A DNA stretch of 35,556 nt. It comes from an uncultured Eubacterium sp. (GTDB taxonomy: Bacteria; Bacillota; Clostridia; Lachnospirales; Lachnospiraceae). Below the pieces are notes generated by a model. It had not been told where the DNA came from and made no database searches. It saw only the letters and a list, made by a program, of their open reading frames with translations. Positions 16,775 through 25,246 of this stretch are shown here, piece after piece (position 1 is the stretch's first letter; every line of letters starts with the position of its first letter). The position numbers and the translations under genes are program-made. The DNA lies in the NCBI GenBank assembly GCA_947089855.1, contig CAMUML010000043.1:1-35556 (forward strand), given 5' to 3'.

Positions 16775-17895
16775 AACCGTCCAAACACCATTTCCCTGTA
16801 TTTTTTCTGCATTTTTCCCGCCTCACGTGTAATATCATACCCTGCTTCTTCCACTGCTTTCCTGGCATCCAGGTTACGCCCCATAACCGCTTTCCCTATG
16901 GCTGCATCCGCCCACAGGCCAATGGCCCCAGGCCCAATATCCAGAAAGGTATTTGTATCAAGAATATCCACTTCGTCTGTAACATTAGAAGAAAAAATAC
17001 ACGGCAGCCCGTTGCACTGCGCTTCCACTGCACAAACCGGCAGGCCCTCAAAGATGGACGGCATTACAAATACATCAAACGCCGAATAATATTCCTCCAC
17101 ATTTGGTACAGAACCAGTAAAAACCACAAAATCCTCCAGCCCATGTGCGGACACATACTGCCTGAACGTGCTGCTTAAACTGCCATCCCCTACTACCATT
17201 AGCACCATTGGCTTTTTTTGCCTGGCCAGCTTTCCCATCATTGCCAAAAGGAACCGATGGTTTTTCCTCTGTTCCAGCCTGCCTACTACGCCAATAACCA
17301 TCCGGTTTTGTATCTGGTATTGTTTCCTGATTTTTTCCCTGGACTTTGGGGAAAACAGGTATCTTTCTATTTCTATAGCGTTACGCATGGTACAAAACTT
17401 CCTCTTGCCACCATACAGCCAGTCCCCCGCCGCTTTTGAACACGCCCACAGGTGCGTTGCGTACTTTGGAATCATAAGCTTTTGAAGGTCATTCACAACG
17501 GTCCGTATCCTGCCTGCGTCTGTAAGCGTATAATCTGTATTATGGCTATGCGAAATCCTGGCAACGGCCCCGCATTTTTTTGCGATCCGCAAGATATGGG
17601 CATTCCCGCTGTCTGCATGTGCGTGTACAATATCATAATTGCCTTGTTTGATAATGCGTTCCATCCTGCTTACATTCTGCATATACGCCTGGCTTTTGGC
17701 TGGAATATGATAAACCCTGCTGCCCATTTTTAATATTTCATGATCCCTTGGCCCATAACTGCTGCCCTGCCCAAGAAAATCAATCTTTACTGCATCAGCG
17801 TCCATATGCCTGGCATAATTTAACATTACAGAGGATATGCCGCCATAATCCATACATCCCCCATTGACATACAATACCCTGGCTGCCCTGCCCAT
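16771..17895 (-). CDS. Glycosyltransferase family 4 (EpsF-like)
   Basis: A 374-residue GT-B protein. The N-terminal GGCMDYGGISSVMLNYARHM and the HAHADSGN segment resemble EpsF-type enzymes. The donor domain has VIGVVGRLEQRKNHRFLL, VVGDG and MPSIFEGLPVCAVEAQ. AGGAG lies eight bases before the ATG. Its stop overlaps the next gene by four bases. Acceptor and donor are unknown. Confidence 0.9.
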   Translation of the reverse strand: MGRAARVLYVNGGCMDYGGISSVMLNYARHMDADAVKIDFLGQGSSYGPRDHEILKMGSRVYHIPAKSQAYMQNVSRMERIIKQGNYDIVHAHADSGNAHILRIAKKCGAVARISHSHNTDYTLTDAGRIRTVVNDLQKLMIPKYATHLWACSKAAGDWLYGGKRKFCTMRNAIEIERYLFSPKSREKIRKQYQIQNRMVIGVVGRLEQRKNHRFLLAMMGKLARQKKPMVLMVVGDGSLSSTFRQYVSAHGLEDFVVFTGSVPNVEEYYSAFDVFVMPSIFEGLPVCAVEAQCNGLPCIFSSNVTDEVDILDTNTFLDIGPGAIGLWADAAIGKAVMGRNLDARKAVEEAGYDITREAGKMQKKYREMVFGRL

Positions 17896-17989
17896 AACCG
17901 ATTCTCCTTATAAACAATATACACCGATCGATCAATATCACACGGTGAACCATGCAAAGCACAAGTACAATTTCTGGCCGGATGGAGTA

Positions 17990-19639
17990 CTAGCGCTGGA
18001 ATACTAAATTCCTTAAACCTTCCACTGCTTGAAAAAGCCCCCTGCAATCGCCCTTTTTGACTGCTGCCCCATAGATCCTGGCACTTTCCGCACTCCCTCC
18101 GGTATGGTAAGTTACGACGGGCGTGCCGCACGCAACCGCTTCAAGGTTCGTGGTCGGATAATTATCCTCATAAGTAGGGTTCAAATAAACATCCGCCACC
18201 GCATACAGCTGCCGTAGCGTTTCTACACTGCCTGTCCTCCCAAAAGCTTCGACCTGTTTTGGCAGCTGCCGCTTTTGGCGCCTGCTTACCCCGACAAGCA
18301 CCACTTTGCAGCTGCCGCCTGCCAGCCTGCTAATTTTAATCATATCTGCCAGCCCTTTCCTTGGCTCCCATAGGGCAGAAACGCCGAGGATTACTTTTTT
18401 GCCTGCCAGGCCAAGTCGGTGCCGCAACGCGAAAAACCCTTCCTGCGCGTCCACCCCCCCCCGGCCATACAAAGCCAGGTATTCTGCTACGGCATCTTTT
18501 TTATCTTTTGCCATACCCACACCCTTGCCTGCCTTTTTTTTGGCGGGCACTGTTTTAATTGCTTCCAGCACCGCTTGCAGGTCCCCTTTTTCCACCACCT
18601 GCCCCATACCCACAGGGACGCTTTCGGGGCTCCCGCCAGTATGGTAGGTAATGACCGGCGTCCCGCAGGCCAATGCCTCCAGGTTTACCGAAGGATAGTT
18701 ATCGCAGTAAGTCAGGTTTAAAAATAGGTCCGCGGCGCTGTAGATCATCGCAAGCTCTTTGGTACTGTTTGTCGGGCCAATCCCCAGCACTTTCTTTGGC
18801 AGGCGTTTTTGCTGCCCTTTGGTAACGCCTACAAGGACAATCTGGTAGCGGCTATCCAGCATTGCCGACAGCCGGATAAAGTCCAAAAGCCCTTTCTGGC
18901 GGTTCCAGCTGCTTGCAACCCCCAATAGGACCGTCTTTTTTTCCAGGCTGTAAAACCGCCTAAAATCATTTTCCAATGGATAAAACTGCGAAGTATCGAC
19001 GCCATTATGGATGACCGACGTCCGGTAGCCCGACAGGAAGGACTGCCCCACCAGCCTTGCCAGCCATACGGACGGAGTGGCCAGCTCCAGGCCCGGTACG
19101 CCGGTAAACAGCCTCCGCTTCCTGTCCCAATTCCGGCTGCTATGGTCTACCAGGCTTTTGGGGTATGCCGCTGTCTGCGGGCAGCGGCCGCACCCCCGCT
19201 TCCATTTCTGGCATCCCACAGCATCGCAGTATACGCTGTGCCCGGTAAATGCCCAGCAGTCATGCAGCGTCCAGACCACTTTTTTACGGCTGGTTTTCAG
19301 ATACCGGAACAATACCTCTACATTTATATAATACCCGTGGATATTATGCAGGTGGATAATATCCGGGCCATACGTTTCTACCCATGCAATAAAACGCTCT
19401 GTGGCCCGCCTGCTGCCAAAACCGGATGCATCCGCCAGCCTTGCCTTGCATCCATGCAGGGCAACGTCTAAGCCGCTGCCGATCCGGACCGCATATTTTT
19501 GGTATTCCTTTGGCACCTTCCCCCGCCCATATGCGATTTTAACGCTATGCCCTGCCTGCTCTAGCCCCTTCGCGAGGTCCGTGCAGATCCGTCCTGTACT
19601 GCGGATACCGCAGACAACATTGATAATCAAAACTTTCAT
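17990..19639 (-). CDS. Glycosyltransferase with duplicated C-terminal donor domain
   Basis: About 549 residues. The N-terminal half is a normal GT4 acceptor domain (MKVLIINVVCGIRSTGRICT, IIHLHNIHGYYIN, VVWTLHDCWAFTGH). The donor domain then appears twice. Copy 1 has LGVASSWNRQKGLLDFI, VLVGVTKGQQKRLPKK and EALACGTPVITYHTGGSPES. Copy 2 (from about residue 395) has LGVSALWEPRKGLADMI, VLVGVSRRQKRQLPKQ and EAVACGTPVVTYHTGGSAES. A G9 tract (18454-18462) lies in the linker between them, around residue 393. Ordinary family members end after one copy. The ATG at 19639 is favoured; the longer frame runs into the upstream gene. The function of copy 2 is unknown. Confidence 0.88.
   Translation of the reverse strand: MKVLIINVVCGIRSTGRICTDLAKGLEQAGHSVKIAYGRGKVPKEYQKYAVRIGSGLDVALHGCKARLADASGFGSRRATERFIAWVETYGPDIIHLHNIHGYYINVEVLFRYLKTSRKKVVWTLHDCWAFTGHSVYCDAVGCQKWKRGCGRCPQTAAYPKSLVDHSSRNWDRKRRLFTGVPGLELATPSVWLARLVGQSFLSGYRTSVIHNGVDTSQFYPLENDFRRFYSLEKKTVLLGVASSWNRQKGLLDFIRLSAMLDSRYQIVLVGVTKGQQKRLPKKVLGIGPTNSTKELAMIYSAADLFLNLTYCDNYPSVNLEALACGTPVITYHTGGSPESVPVGMGQVVEKGDLQAVLEAIKTVPAKKKAGKGVGMAKDKKDAVAEYLALYGRGGVDAQEGFFALRHRLGLAGKKVILGVSALWEPRKGLADMIKISRLAGGSCKVVLVGVSRRQKRQLPKQVEAFGRTGSVETLRQLYAVADVYLNPTYEDNYPTTNLEAVACGTPVVTYHTGGSAESARIYGAAVKKGDCRGLFQAVEGLRNLVFQR
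18454..18462 (-). repeat. G9 homopolymer tract in the linker of the double-domain glycosyltransferase
   Basis: Nine C on the plus strand, in the codons for Arg-Gly-Gly-Val, in frame. A slip would leave the first donor domain intact and remove only the second. Confidence 0.9.
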
Positions 19640-19658
19640 CCTACCCAGCCCTATGTTT

Positions 19659-20957
19659 CTATAGGTTCCCCTTTCCATGCCCCTTTGGCCTGATATCCAG
19701 CGCCTGTGCAAAATACCTTTCCATTTCATCCATAAGCCCTGCCTTTTGGAACCAGGCCTTGTAATACCGGAAGCTGTTCTGGCCCATTTCGGCAAGTTCT
19801 GCTGGATGGCCCATCATCCATTCCACGGCATCTGCCAACGCCTTGGCATCGCCAATCCCCACGCAGATACCGCACGCAGCCTTGCCAACCAGCCGTTTTG
19901 TTTCCCCGTTTGCGGCCGCAATAACAGGCATTCCACAAGCCATGTATGATGGAAGCTTTGCGGGCACCGTTTTTGCCAGCAGCTGCGTATCCCGCAATGA
20001 TAAAAATGCGGCATCGCAAAAAGCCAGTATTTGCGGCACAGCCTGCGGTTTCTGCCGCGGAACCATAAGAAACTTATCCTCCACTCCCCGCTTACGTATC
20101 TCCTCTTCCAGCTGCGTCCGGTAACGGCCGTCGCCCACAATAACAAACCGGGCATTCACGTTTTTTAATAACCCCGCTGCCTCCGGCAGTATATCCAGCC
20201 CCTGTGCAGCCCCTATATTTCCAGTAAATGCAATCTTAAACGCATGGCCTTTGGAAACCTGATGCAAATATGGCCGCCGCCCTGCCTGTTTTAAAATCCA
20301 GCTTTTCTGCAACGGCCGATAAAACGCTTCCGCATACTGGGGCCAGTAATGTACTTTCCCCCTTGGTACCACGCCCCTATGGGCTATGGACTCTACAAAT
20401 GCATGGGAAGGTGCAAAGATCTGATCCGAATTTTTATAGATATAGTCCACCATTTTATGGATCGGCCAAATGACAAATGGATTTGTAACCCCTGCAACTG
20501 CCTCTACATTCTCCGGCCATAGGTCCTGCACATATAAAAAATGCGGCACATGATGCTTGTTGCGGTACCAGCACCCAATCAAAGCCTGGGTCATAGGCGA
20601 TACTTCAAATGTAAACACCAAATCTGCCTGGATACGGCCCGCCAGGTTCCAAAAAAATCCGGATACGGCAAACGATATATAATTAAATGCCAAACCAACG
20701 CAAGATGCCCCGCGTGGGAGCAGCGGAATACGGACCACCTCCACGCCGCGCCAAAATTCATGCCTGCGGCGCCGATAGCCATAGCCCTTAAAAAATTTCC
20801 CGCCCGGATAGTTAGGAATCCCTGTCAGTACCGTAACCTGGTACCCCCGCTTCACCCATTCCGCTGCAATATCATTAATCCGGAAGTTTTCCGGATAAAA
20901 ATATTGGGAAACTACCAGGATATGCGGTTTTAATGCGTCTGCACCTTTGCCTGCCAT
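19659..20957 (-). CDS. Glycosyltransferase family 4, WbuB/WcaI-like
   Basis: About 432 residues. HILVVSQYFYPENFRINDIA, LTGIPNYPGGKFFKGY and FLYVQDLWPENVEAV are typical of the WbuB/WcaI group, whose members include N-acetyl-L-fucosamine transferases. The donor domain has IAFTGNIGAAQGLDIL and MACGMPVIAAANGET. It is a plausible user of the CapE/CapF sugar nucleotide, though this is inference. The ATG at 20957 follows GGGGAGG at five bases; a longer frame to 20990 exists. It lies 19 bases before the double-domain transferase. Confidence 0.88.
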   Translation of the reverse strand: MAGKGADALKPHILVVSQYFYPENFRINDIAAEWVKRGYQVTVLTGIPNYPGGKFFKGYGYRRRRHEFWRGVEVVRIPLLPRGASCVGLAFNYISFAVSGFFWNLAGRIQADLVFTFEVSPMTQALIGCWYRNKHHVPHFLYVQDLWPENVEAVAGVTNPFVIWPIHKMVDYIYKNSDQIFAPSHAFVESIAHRGVVPRGKVHYWPQYAEAFYRPLQKSWILKQAGRRPYLHQVSKGHAFKIAFTGNIGAAQGLDILPEAAGLLKNVNARFVIVGDGRYRTQLEEEIRKRGVEDKFLMVPRQKPQAVPQILAFCDAAFLSLRDTQLLAKTVPAKLPSYMACGMPVIAAANGETKRLVGKAACGICVGIGDAKALADAVEWMMGHPAELAEMGQNSFRYYKAWFQKAGLMDEMERYFAQALDIRPKGHGKGNL

Positions 20958-21042
20958 ACGTTCCTCCCCTTCTGCCTCCCGCTGGCCCAATTACATGCCA
21001 CCGATGCCCCTCGCCATCCTCCAAAGCGGCCGCTGCGGGGTA

Positions 21043-22485
21043 CTATGAAAATGCAGCAGCCCCAATAACCGTTATGCCATTATCAAAATAAAACTCCATA
21101 ATACGGTCGATCACCCGGTGTGTAGTTTTGCCTGTTTTGCATACCAGCAGGATATGGCCGGACTCCGGCAGCTCTTCCCATAAGTTGGGGCTACTGCCCA
21201 CATTTTCAACGATTGCCATAGTAATCCTGCTATCCAAAAGCTGTGCTGCGATACGACCCAAGCAAGCTTTTTCCCCAGCGCTAAGGCAAACATCCGACGC
21301 AGCACAAAGCTTTTCTATCCCATACTTTTTACACGCCAGCCGGATCCGGTTTAACAGCTGTGCCTCCCCAAGCCCGTAGGCATCCTGCCCAGCGCCTTTT
21401 TCCACCCTGCCGGTTTTTGGCGCCATGCCATTTAGGGGGATGCCAGCGTAAACGGGAAACGTATAAAGCCTTTTCATTTCTTCCACACTTTTTACCGTAT
21501 CGCACATCAGATACCAGCAGTAAAATAGGCCAGCATAAACAAAAAGGCCGCCAAAAAGGCCCAGCACAATATACTTCACCCGGAAAATGGAAAAGAAACC
21601 TCCATCTGCTTCTTCCAGCCCATCCTCTTTTGCTTCCACACCTGCTGCTTCCCGATAGGCCGCCGTCTGCACCTTGTTAAAAGCGTCCGTCATCGCCTTT
21701 AAATTTGCCTGGCCAGAAGACAAAAGCGCCTTTTTATCATGCTGCTGCGTCTGAAGGCTGCTGTCTGCCGTCGTATTTTTTTCACTGCCAACCAGCGTCA
21801 GCTTATGCCCTCCTGCCGTTTCTTTTGCTTTTACACAATAGGATTCCAATACCGACTGCATGTCCAACGCCATCTGCTTTGCCATTTTTTCATCCATCCC
21901 TGTTATTTCCACATAAAAAAGGGATTCCGACTCCAAGCGGCTTCCATCCAGGCCCTCAGCCACAACCTGGTAAGGGGAGCTATATGTTTTCTGATACGCT
22001 GATATAAGCTCCGACAGATAGCATTTGTCCATATCCCATACTGGGCTTCCTGATTTTTGCAATGCATCCAAAGCCCCGCCATTTGAAATATAGTTTAAAT
22101 AACTCTCCGTAATCCTTGGCAGTTCCTGCCTTTTTGCCCGGTCAATGCTGTACAGCATCACCTGCTTGTCCTTATGGTACGGGTCAAGCTGCATTAGCAC
22201 AGAGTTGTCCAGATACTCTTCCAGGCTGCTAACCTCCCCTGCAAGCCGCACAGCATCCGCAACCGCCCGTTCTTCTTCCTCCGTCAGCTCCATTTCCTGT
22301 GCCGCATCCGCCCCGCCTATATCTGACCCGGCCCGGCCCCTGAACCAACCATAGGCACCCAAAATAACGGCAAATGCCAAGGCGCAGGCAGCAGCCTGTT
22401 TCCATTTTTTCATAAACCTGCCAAGCAGGTCTGCCAGGTCAATTTCTATCTCCTGTGTCCTCTTCCAAGGATATTGATTTTCCAT
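21043..22485 (-). CDS. Wzz/YveK-like polysaccharide co-polymerase
   Basis: A 480-residue protein with the Wzz topology: a short cytoplasmic N-terminus (EIDLADLLGRFMKKWKQA), a first membrane helix at about 33-48, a large extracytoplasmic coiled region, and a second helix at about 305-325. A C-terminal cytoplasmic domain of about 140 residues resembles the tyrosine-autokinase fold by position (ACLGRIAAQLLDSRITMAIV), but I see no Walker A motif. It likely controls chain length or export. No separate kinase or phosphatase gene is in the window. The ATG is preceded by AAGGGG. Confidence 0.82.
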   Translation of the reverse strand: MENQYPWKRTQEIEIDLADLLGRFMKKWKQAAACALAFAVILGAYGWFRGRAGSDIGGADAAQEMELTEEEERAVADAVRLAGEVSSLEEYLDNSVLMQLDPYHKDKQVMLYSIDRAKRQELPRITESYLNYISNGGALDALQKSGSPVWDMDKCYLSELISAYQKTYSSPYQVVAEGLDGSRLESESLFYVEITGMDEKMAKQMALDMQSVLESYCVKAKETAGGHKLTLVGSEKNTTADSSLQTQQHDKKALLSSGQANLKAMTDAFNKVQTAAYREAAGVEAKEDGLEEADGGFFSIFRVKYIVLGLFGGLFVYAGLFYCWYLMCDTVKSVEEMKRLYTFPVYAGIPLNGMAPKTGRVEKGAGQDAYGLGEAQLLNRIRLACKKYGIEKLCAASDVCLSAGEKACLGRIAAQLLDSRITMAIVENVGSSPNLWEELPESGHILLVCKTGKTTHRVIDRIMEFYFDNGITVIGAAAFS

Positions 22486-22544
22486 CCCTGCCCCTTTCCT
22501 TTCATCGATAACGTGCCTTGCTAAAGTTATTTTTTCACAGTTCC

Positions 22545-22928
22545 TTACGTCTGGTTCATAATCTCAGCCACCGACTTCATAATACGGACATACATCGCAT
22601 AACTATCCGCCTGTTTGCCATCTCCCTTTTGCTGTTTTAGCTGGCTTTGCGTATCCTTTCCTGCCAGCCCCCACATAGCAAGCACCGCCCCGGACGGCCC
22701 TGCTTCGCCCCACAACAGCTCATCTGCCCCGGCATCCAATGCATTGCAGATGCTTGCAAAAGTTTCCAGGCTCATAACCCTGCTGCCACGTTCAATATGG
22801 CCAAGGAACGACATACTAATACCGCATTGTTTGGCCATCACTTCCTGCGACCAGCCTTTTGCTTTGCGGACTTGGCGTATCCGCATCCCTATTTTTCCGT
22901 AATCCAATCCCTGCATTGTTTTCTCCAT
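22545..22928 (-). CDS. XRE-family helix-turn-helix regulator
   Basis: About 127 residues. The N-terminal HTH_XRE domain spans roughly residues 13-70: RIRQVRKAKGWSQEVMAKQC, then ISMSFLGHIERGSRVMSLET. The C-terminal tail of about 50 residues is unclassified. It is the first gene of the polysaccharide cluster and 59 bases upstream of the Wzz-like gene, so it probably regulates the cluster or itself. AGAGG precedes the ATG at 22928; a second ATG at 22916 also has a usable site. Confidence 0.9.
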   Translation of the reverse strand: MEKTMQGLDYGKIGMRIRQVRKAKGWSQEVMAKQCGISMSFLGHIERGSRVMSLETFASICNALDAGADELLWGEAGPSGAVLAMWGLAGKDTQSQLKQQKGDGKQADSYAMYVRIMKSVAEIMNQT

Positions 22929-23038
22929 TTAACCTCTCTAGCAAAACCTTCTATCCGTTAAGGTACCAGCTATCTGCCCATGCTTCCGATACCTATATGA
23001 ATGCTGCAACTCCTGTGGACAACTGTATATCGCTGCGT

Positions 23039-23131
23039 TATACCCACGGGCGATAAAGTTTGCCATATAGCTTGAGGCAGTAACGCTCGTGAGTCGGTGT
23101 TAATTGGTAAAGTTTACTGCACACTAGTATA
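23039..23131 (-). repeat. 93-bp TATACT-family hairpin repeat
   Basis: Same length and layout as 7001-7093: it starts TATACC, has CCCACGGGCG facing CGCTCGTGAG, and ends AGTATA. It lies directly upstream of the cluster's first gene. Confidence 0.65.
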
Positions 23132-23417
23132 AATTGCAGGTTATGTACTGCCGTGCATAACATTTTCTAATATTTTGTTATGTATAAAATATTGCTTCTA
23201 AAACCCATGATGCCCGTATTTATGCGGGTTTCAAAAAAAATCGAAAACAAAACAGGCGTGTGTACCGCATACTATTTGCGGCGTCTACGTTCTGTATTAA
23301 ATTTCAATTATAGTCTTTAGAACCAGAAAAAAATTGTGGATTTTACACAAAAACAAAAGACAAATAAATGCAAAAATGCGCTAGAAACTGGAAAAATATA
23401 CAATTTTTTCTTAAGGG

Positions 23418-23446
23418 TTGCAAAAATCATCAGATTGATATAGAAT
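23418..23446 (+). promoter_or_regulatory. Promoter-like pair with no gene directly behind it
   Basis: TTGCAA, 17 bases, TAGAAT on the plus strand. A second pair (TTAACA, 16 bases, TATACT) follows about 60 bases later. The mobile element at 23575 lies between these and the next plus-strand gene. Confidence 0.4.
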
Positions 23447-23574
23447 CATTTTCAGATAACATTTTATTAGAAAAAGTTAACAATAAGCCTTGTATACTTA
23501 TACTTTCTATCTCATACGGCCAACGCCGCAAATGCGCAGGCCTGTCTAAACTTACCGGACGGTAACTATATTTT

Positions 23575-23749
23575 GTTACTATTCACAGCCACCTGAACAC
23601 CCTGCTGTCCAGGTGGCTGCCAAGCTGATTCAGGAGTGAGCAGGCTCCAATTTGCAAGGCAAATTCTTTCAATGAGCCTGCGAATGTTACTATTTACAGC
23701 CTCATAACTTAGAATATTTGTCAAGAACAAATTGGCTGTGAATAGTAAC
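23575..23749 (+). repeat. GTTACTATTCAC structured element (175-bp form) with 8-bp duplication
   Basis: Termini GTTACTATTCACAG and CTGTGAATAGTAAC. Perfect 8-base flanking duplication TATATTTT (23567-23574 and 23750-23757). Three hairpins: CAGCCACCTG/CAGGTGGCTG; GCAGGCTC/GAGCCTGC; and a 16-base outer stem starting GTTACTATTTACAG. Core GATTCAGGAGTGAG lies between hairpins one and two. It is the inverted twin of 9272-9451. Confidence 0.93.
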
Positions 23750-23778
23750 TATATTTTCAAGATTTTCCCTGCATCATA

Positions 23779-23807
23779 TTTACAACCATTCCTATTTATG
23801 GTACGCT
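23779..23807 (+). promoter_or_regulatory. Probable promoter of the DUF262 gene
   Basis: TTTACA, a 17-base spacer, then TACGCT, about 43 bases before the start codon. The boxes are moderate matches. Confidence 0.45.
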
Positions 23808-23850
23808 AAAATTATTATTTCATAACTAATTATGTGGAGGTCCGTCATTT

Positions 23851-24831
23851 ATGGATAATACATGCAGAACAAAAACAGTCCAGGCTTTAACAAGGGACAT
23901 CGCAAAAAAACGGATAGTCCTTTCCCATAAACTGCAAAGGAAAGAAGGCCAATGGGGAAAACAGCAAAAATCAGACTTGATTGACAGTTTATTAAGGAAA
24001 TACCCTATCAACCCAAATTATTCGATTAAAGAAAACGGCATTCTATCCGTGATCGATGGCGTACAGCGCCTGTCTACGGTAAGGGATTATTTAGACGATG
24101 GGTTTGCCCTTTCTAAAAATTTATGTACCGTAATGATCAACGGGGAAGAAAAGGAAATTGCCGGAAAAAAATTTAGCGCACTGGATAAAGAAACCCAGGA
24201 TGAATTAAAAGCATCCGAAATGCAGCTTTACGAACTGACCGACTGCACCGAAAAAGACGTGCGGGAAATGTTTCGGCGCCAAAATGCAGGAAAAGCCTTG
24301 AACAGTACACAGCTACGCACGATCATCGAAACGGATGAAATGGCAGACATTATATATTCGCTTACATCCCATCCAATATTTCACAAAATACTGACAAAAG
24401 CACAGCGGAAAAAAGACCTGGATAAAGATATTATCAGGGAAACCTTGATGCTGATGGAAACAGACGCTGAACATGACTACACTTCCTTTAAAAGCAGCCA
24501 TATTAATGAATTTATGAAACTCTATCAGGCGGATATTAACGACGAGAAGCTTACAAAGCTTGAAACCTTAAAACAATCTTTCAATAAATTGGATGAAGGG
24601 TTTGATTCTTTAAAAGTGAACACGGTTTCCATACCTATGATCTTGTATGCAGGATACTATACCTTAAAAAACCATAAAGATTTTGATAAATATATGGATG
24701 CTATCATAAATTTTGTTGACAATTATGACTCAAATGAAGAATACAAGCAATTTTGCCAGTCTGGTACTGCTGCAAGTGAAAAGGTGCGTGGCCGTTTCGA
24801 TTATTGGCAGAATCTAGTAAACAGTTTATAA
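23851..24831 (+). CDS. DUF262 (GmrSD N-terminal domain-like) protein
   Basis: A 326-residue protein. The N-terminal part has LQRKEGQWGKQQKSDLIDSL, IDGVQRLSTVRDYL and the later FRRQNAGKALNSTQ motif, the ParB/Srx-like DUF262 core found in GmrSD-type modification-dependent nucleases and in stand-alone phage or chromosomal proteins. There is no HNH (DUF1524) domain, so nuclease activity is not supported. The C-terminal half is helical and unclassified. TGGAGG lies about ten bases before the ATG. It is monocistronic. A defence-related role is possible but not shown. Confidence 0.82.
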   Translation: MDNTCRTKTVQALTRDIAKKRIVLSHKLQRKEGQWGKQQKSDLIDSLLRKYPINPNYSIKENGILSVIDGVQRLSTVRDYLDDGFALSKNLCTVMINGEEKEIAGKKFSALDKETQDELKASEMQLYELTDCTEKDVREMFRRQNAGKALNSTQLRTIIETDEMADIIYSLTSHPIFHKILTKAQRKKDLDKDIIRETLMLMETDAEHDYTSFKSSHINEFMKLYQADINDEKLTKLETLKQSFNKLDEGFDSLKVNTVSIPMILYAGYYTLKNHKDFDKYMDAIINFVDNYDSNEEYKQFCQSGTAASEKVRGRFDYWQNLVNSL

Positions 24832-25003
24832 GTACCGCCGCATAAAATGCATAGCTTTCTTTTTACCTCGGAACGTAAGTTCTGCATCTTTATAGATCAT
24901 GGAGATAATGCCAGAACCTTCCCAAGCTGTTTGAAACTGACATTATAAAGTATCAAATACAAGGGATACTATCTAACAGGAAAGAAAGAAAGAAGGTACC
25001 TTT

Positions 25004-25207
25004 ATGGATGATATAACCCAAAAAGTATATAATCATATGAAATCATTGTCTAGCAAGCACGGATTCCTGCCTACAATCAGGCAGACGGCGGAACAGCTAA
25101 ACCTCGAAATACAAGATGTCGAAAATGCGATCAACAAGCTGCAGCAACTAGGAAAAGCCGTAGTAACCGATATTCCGGCAAAAAGTATTATTGAACTGGT
25201 AGATTAG
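25004..25207 (+). CDS. Small winged-helix (LexA N-terminal domain-like) protein
   Basis: A 67-residue protein: MDDITQKVYNHMKSLSSKHG, then FLPTIRQTAEQLNLEIQDVE and a short beta-wing (KAVVTDI). The layout is that of the LexA DNA-binding domain without the peptidase half. AGAAGG precedes the ATG at about nine bases. It is probably a small DNA-binding regulator with unknown target. It follows the DUF262 gene by 172 bases that hold no other gene. Confidence 0.7.
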   Translation: MDDITQKVYNHMKSLSSKHGFLPTIRQTAEQLNLEIQDVENAINKLQQLGKAVVTDIPAKSIIELVD

Positions 25208-25246
25208 CCTGCATTGGGCTTCTACCAAAGGACAACTTGTCCTGTG

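Larger units (their letters stand above)
22929..23850. other. Non-coding region between cluster and DUF262 gene
   Basis: No convincing gene. It holds a 93-bp palindromic repeat, a GC hairpin (CCCGTATTTATGCGGG near 23212), a plus-strand promoter-like pair near 23418, the 175-bp structured element, and the promoter of the DUF262 gene. The minus-strand promoter of the polysaccharide cluster must lie in 22930-23040, but I cannot assign it. Confidence 0.5.

Noticed and set aside
23368-23565. 65-codon open frame in the gap before the DUF262 gene
   Set aside because: It begins upstream of the promoter-like pair, lacks a ribosome site and resembles nothing known.
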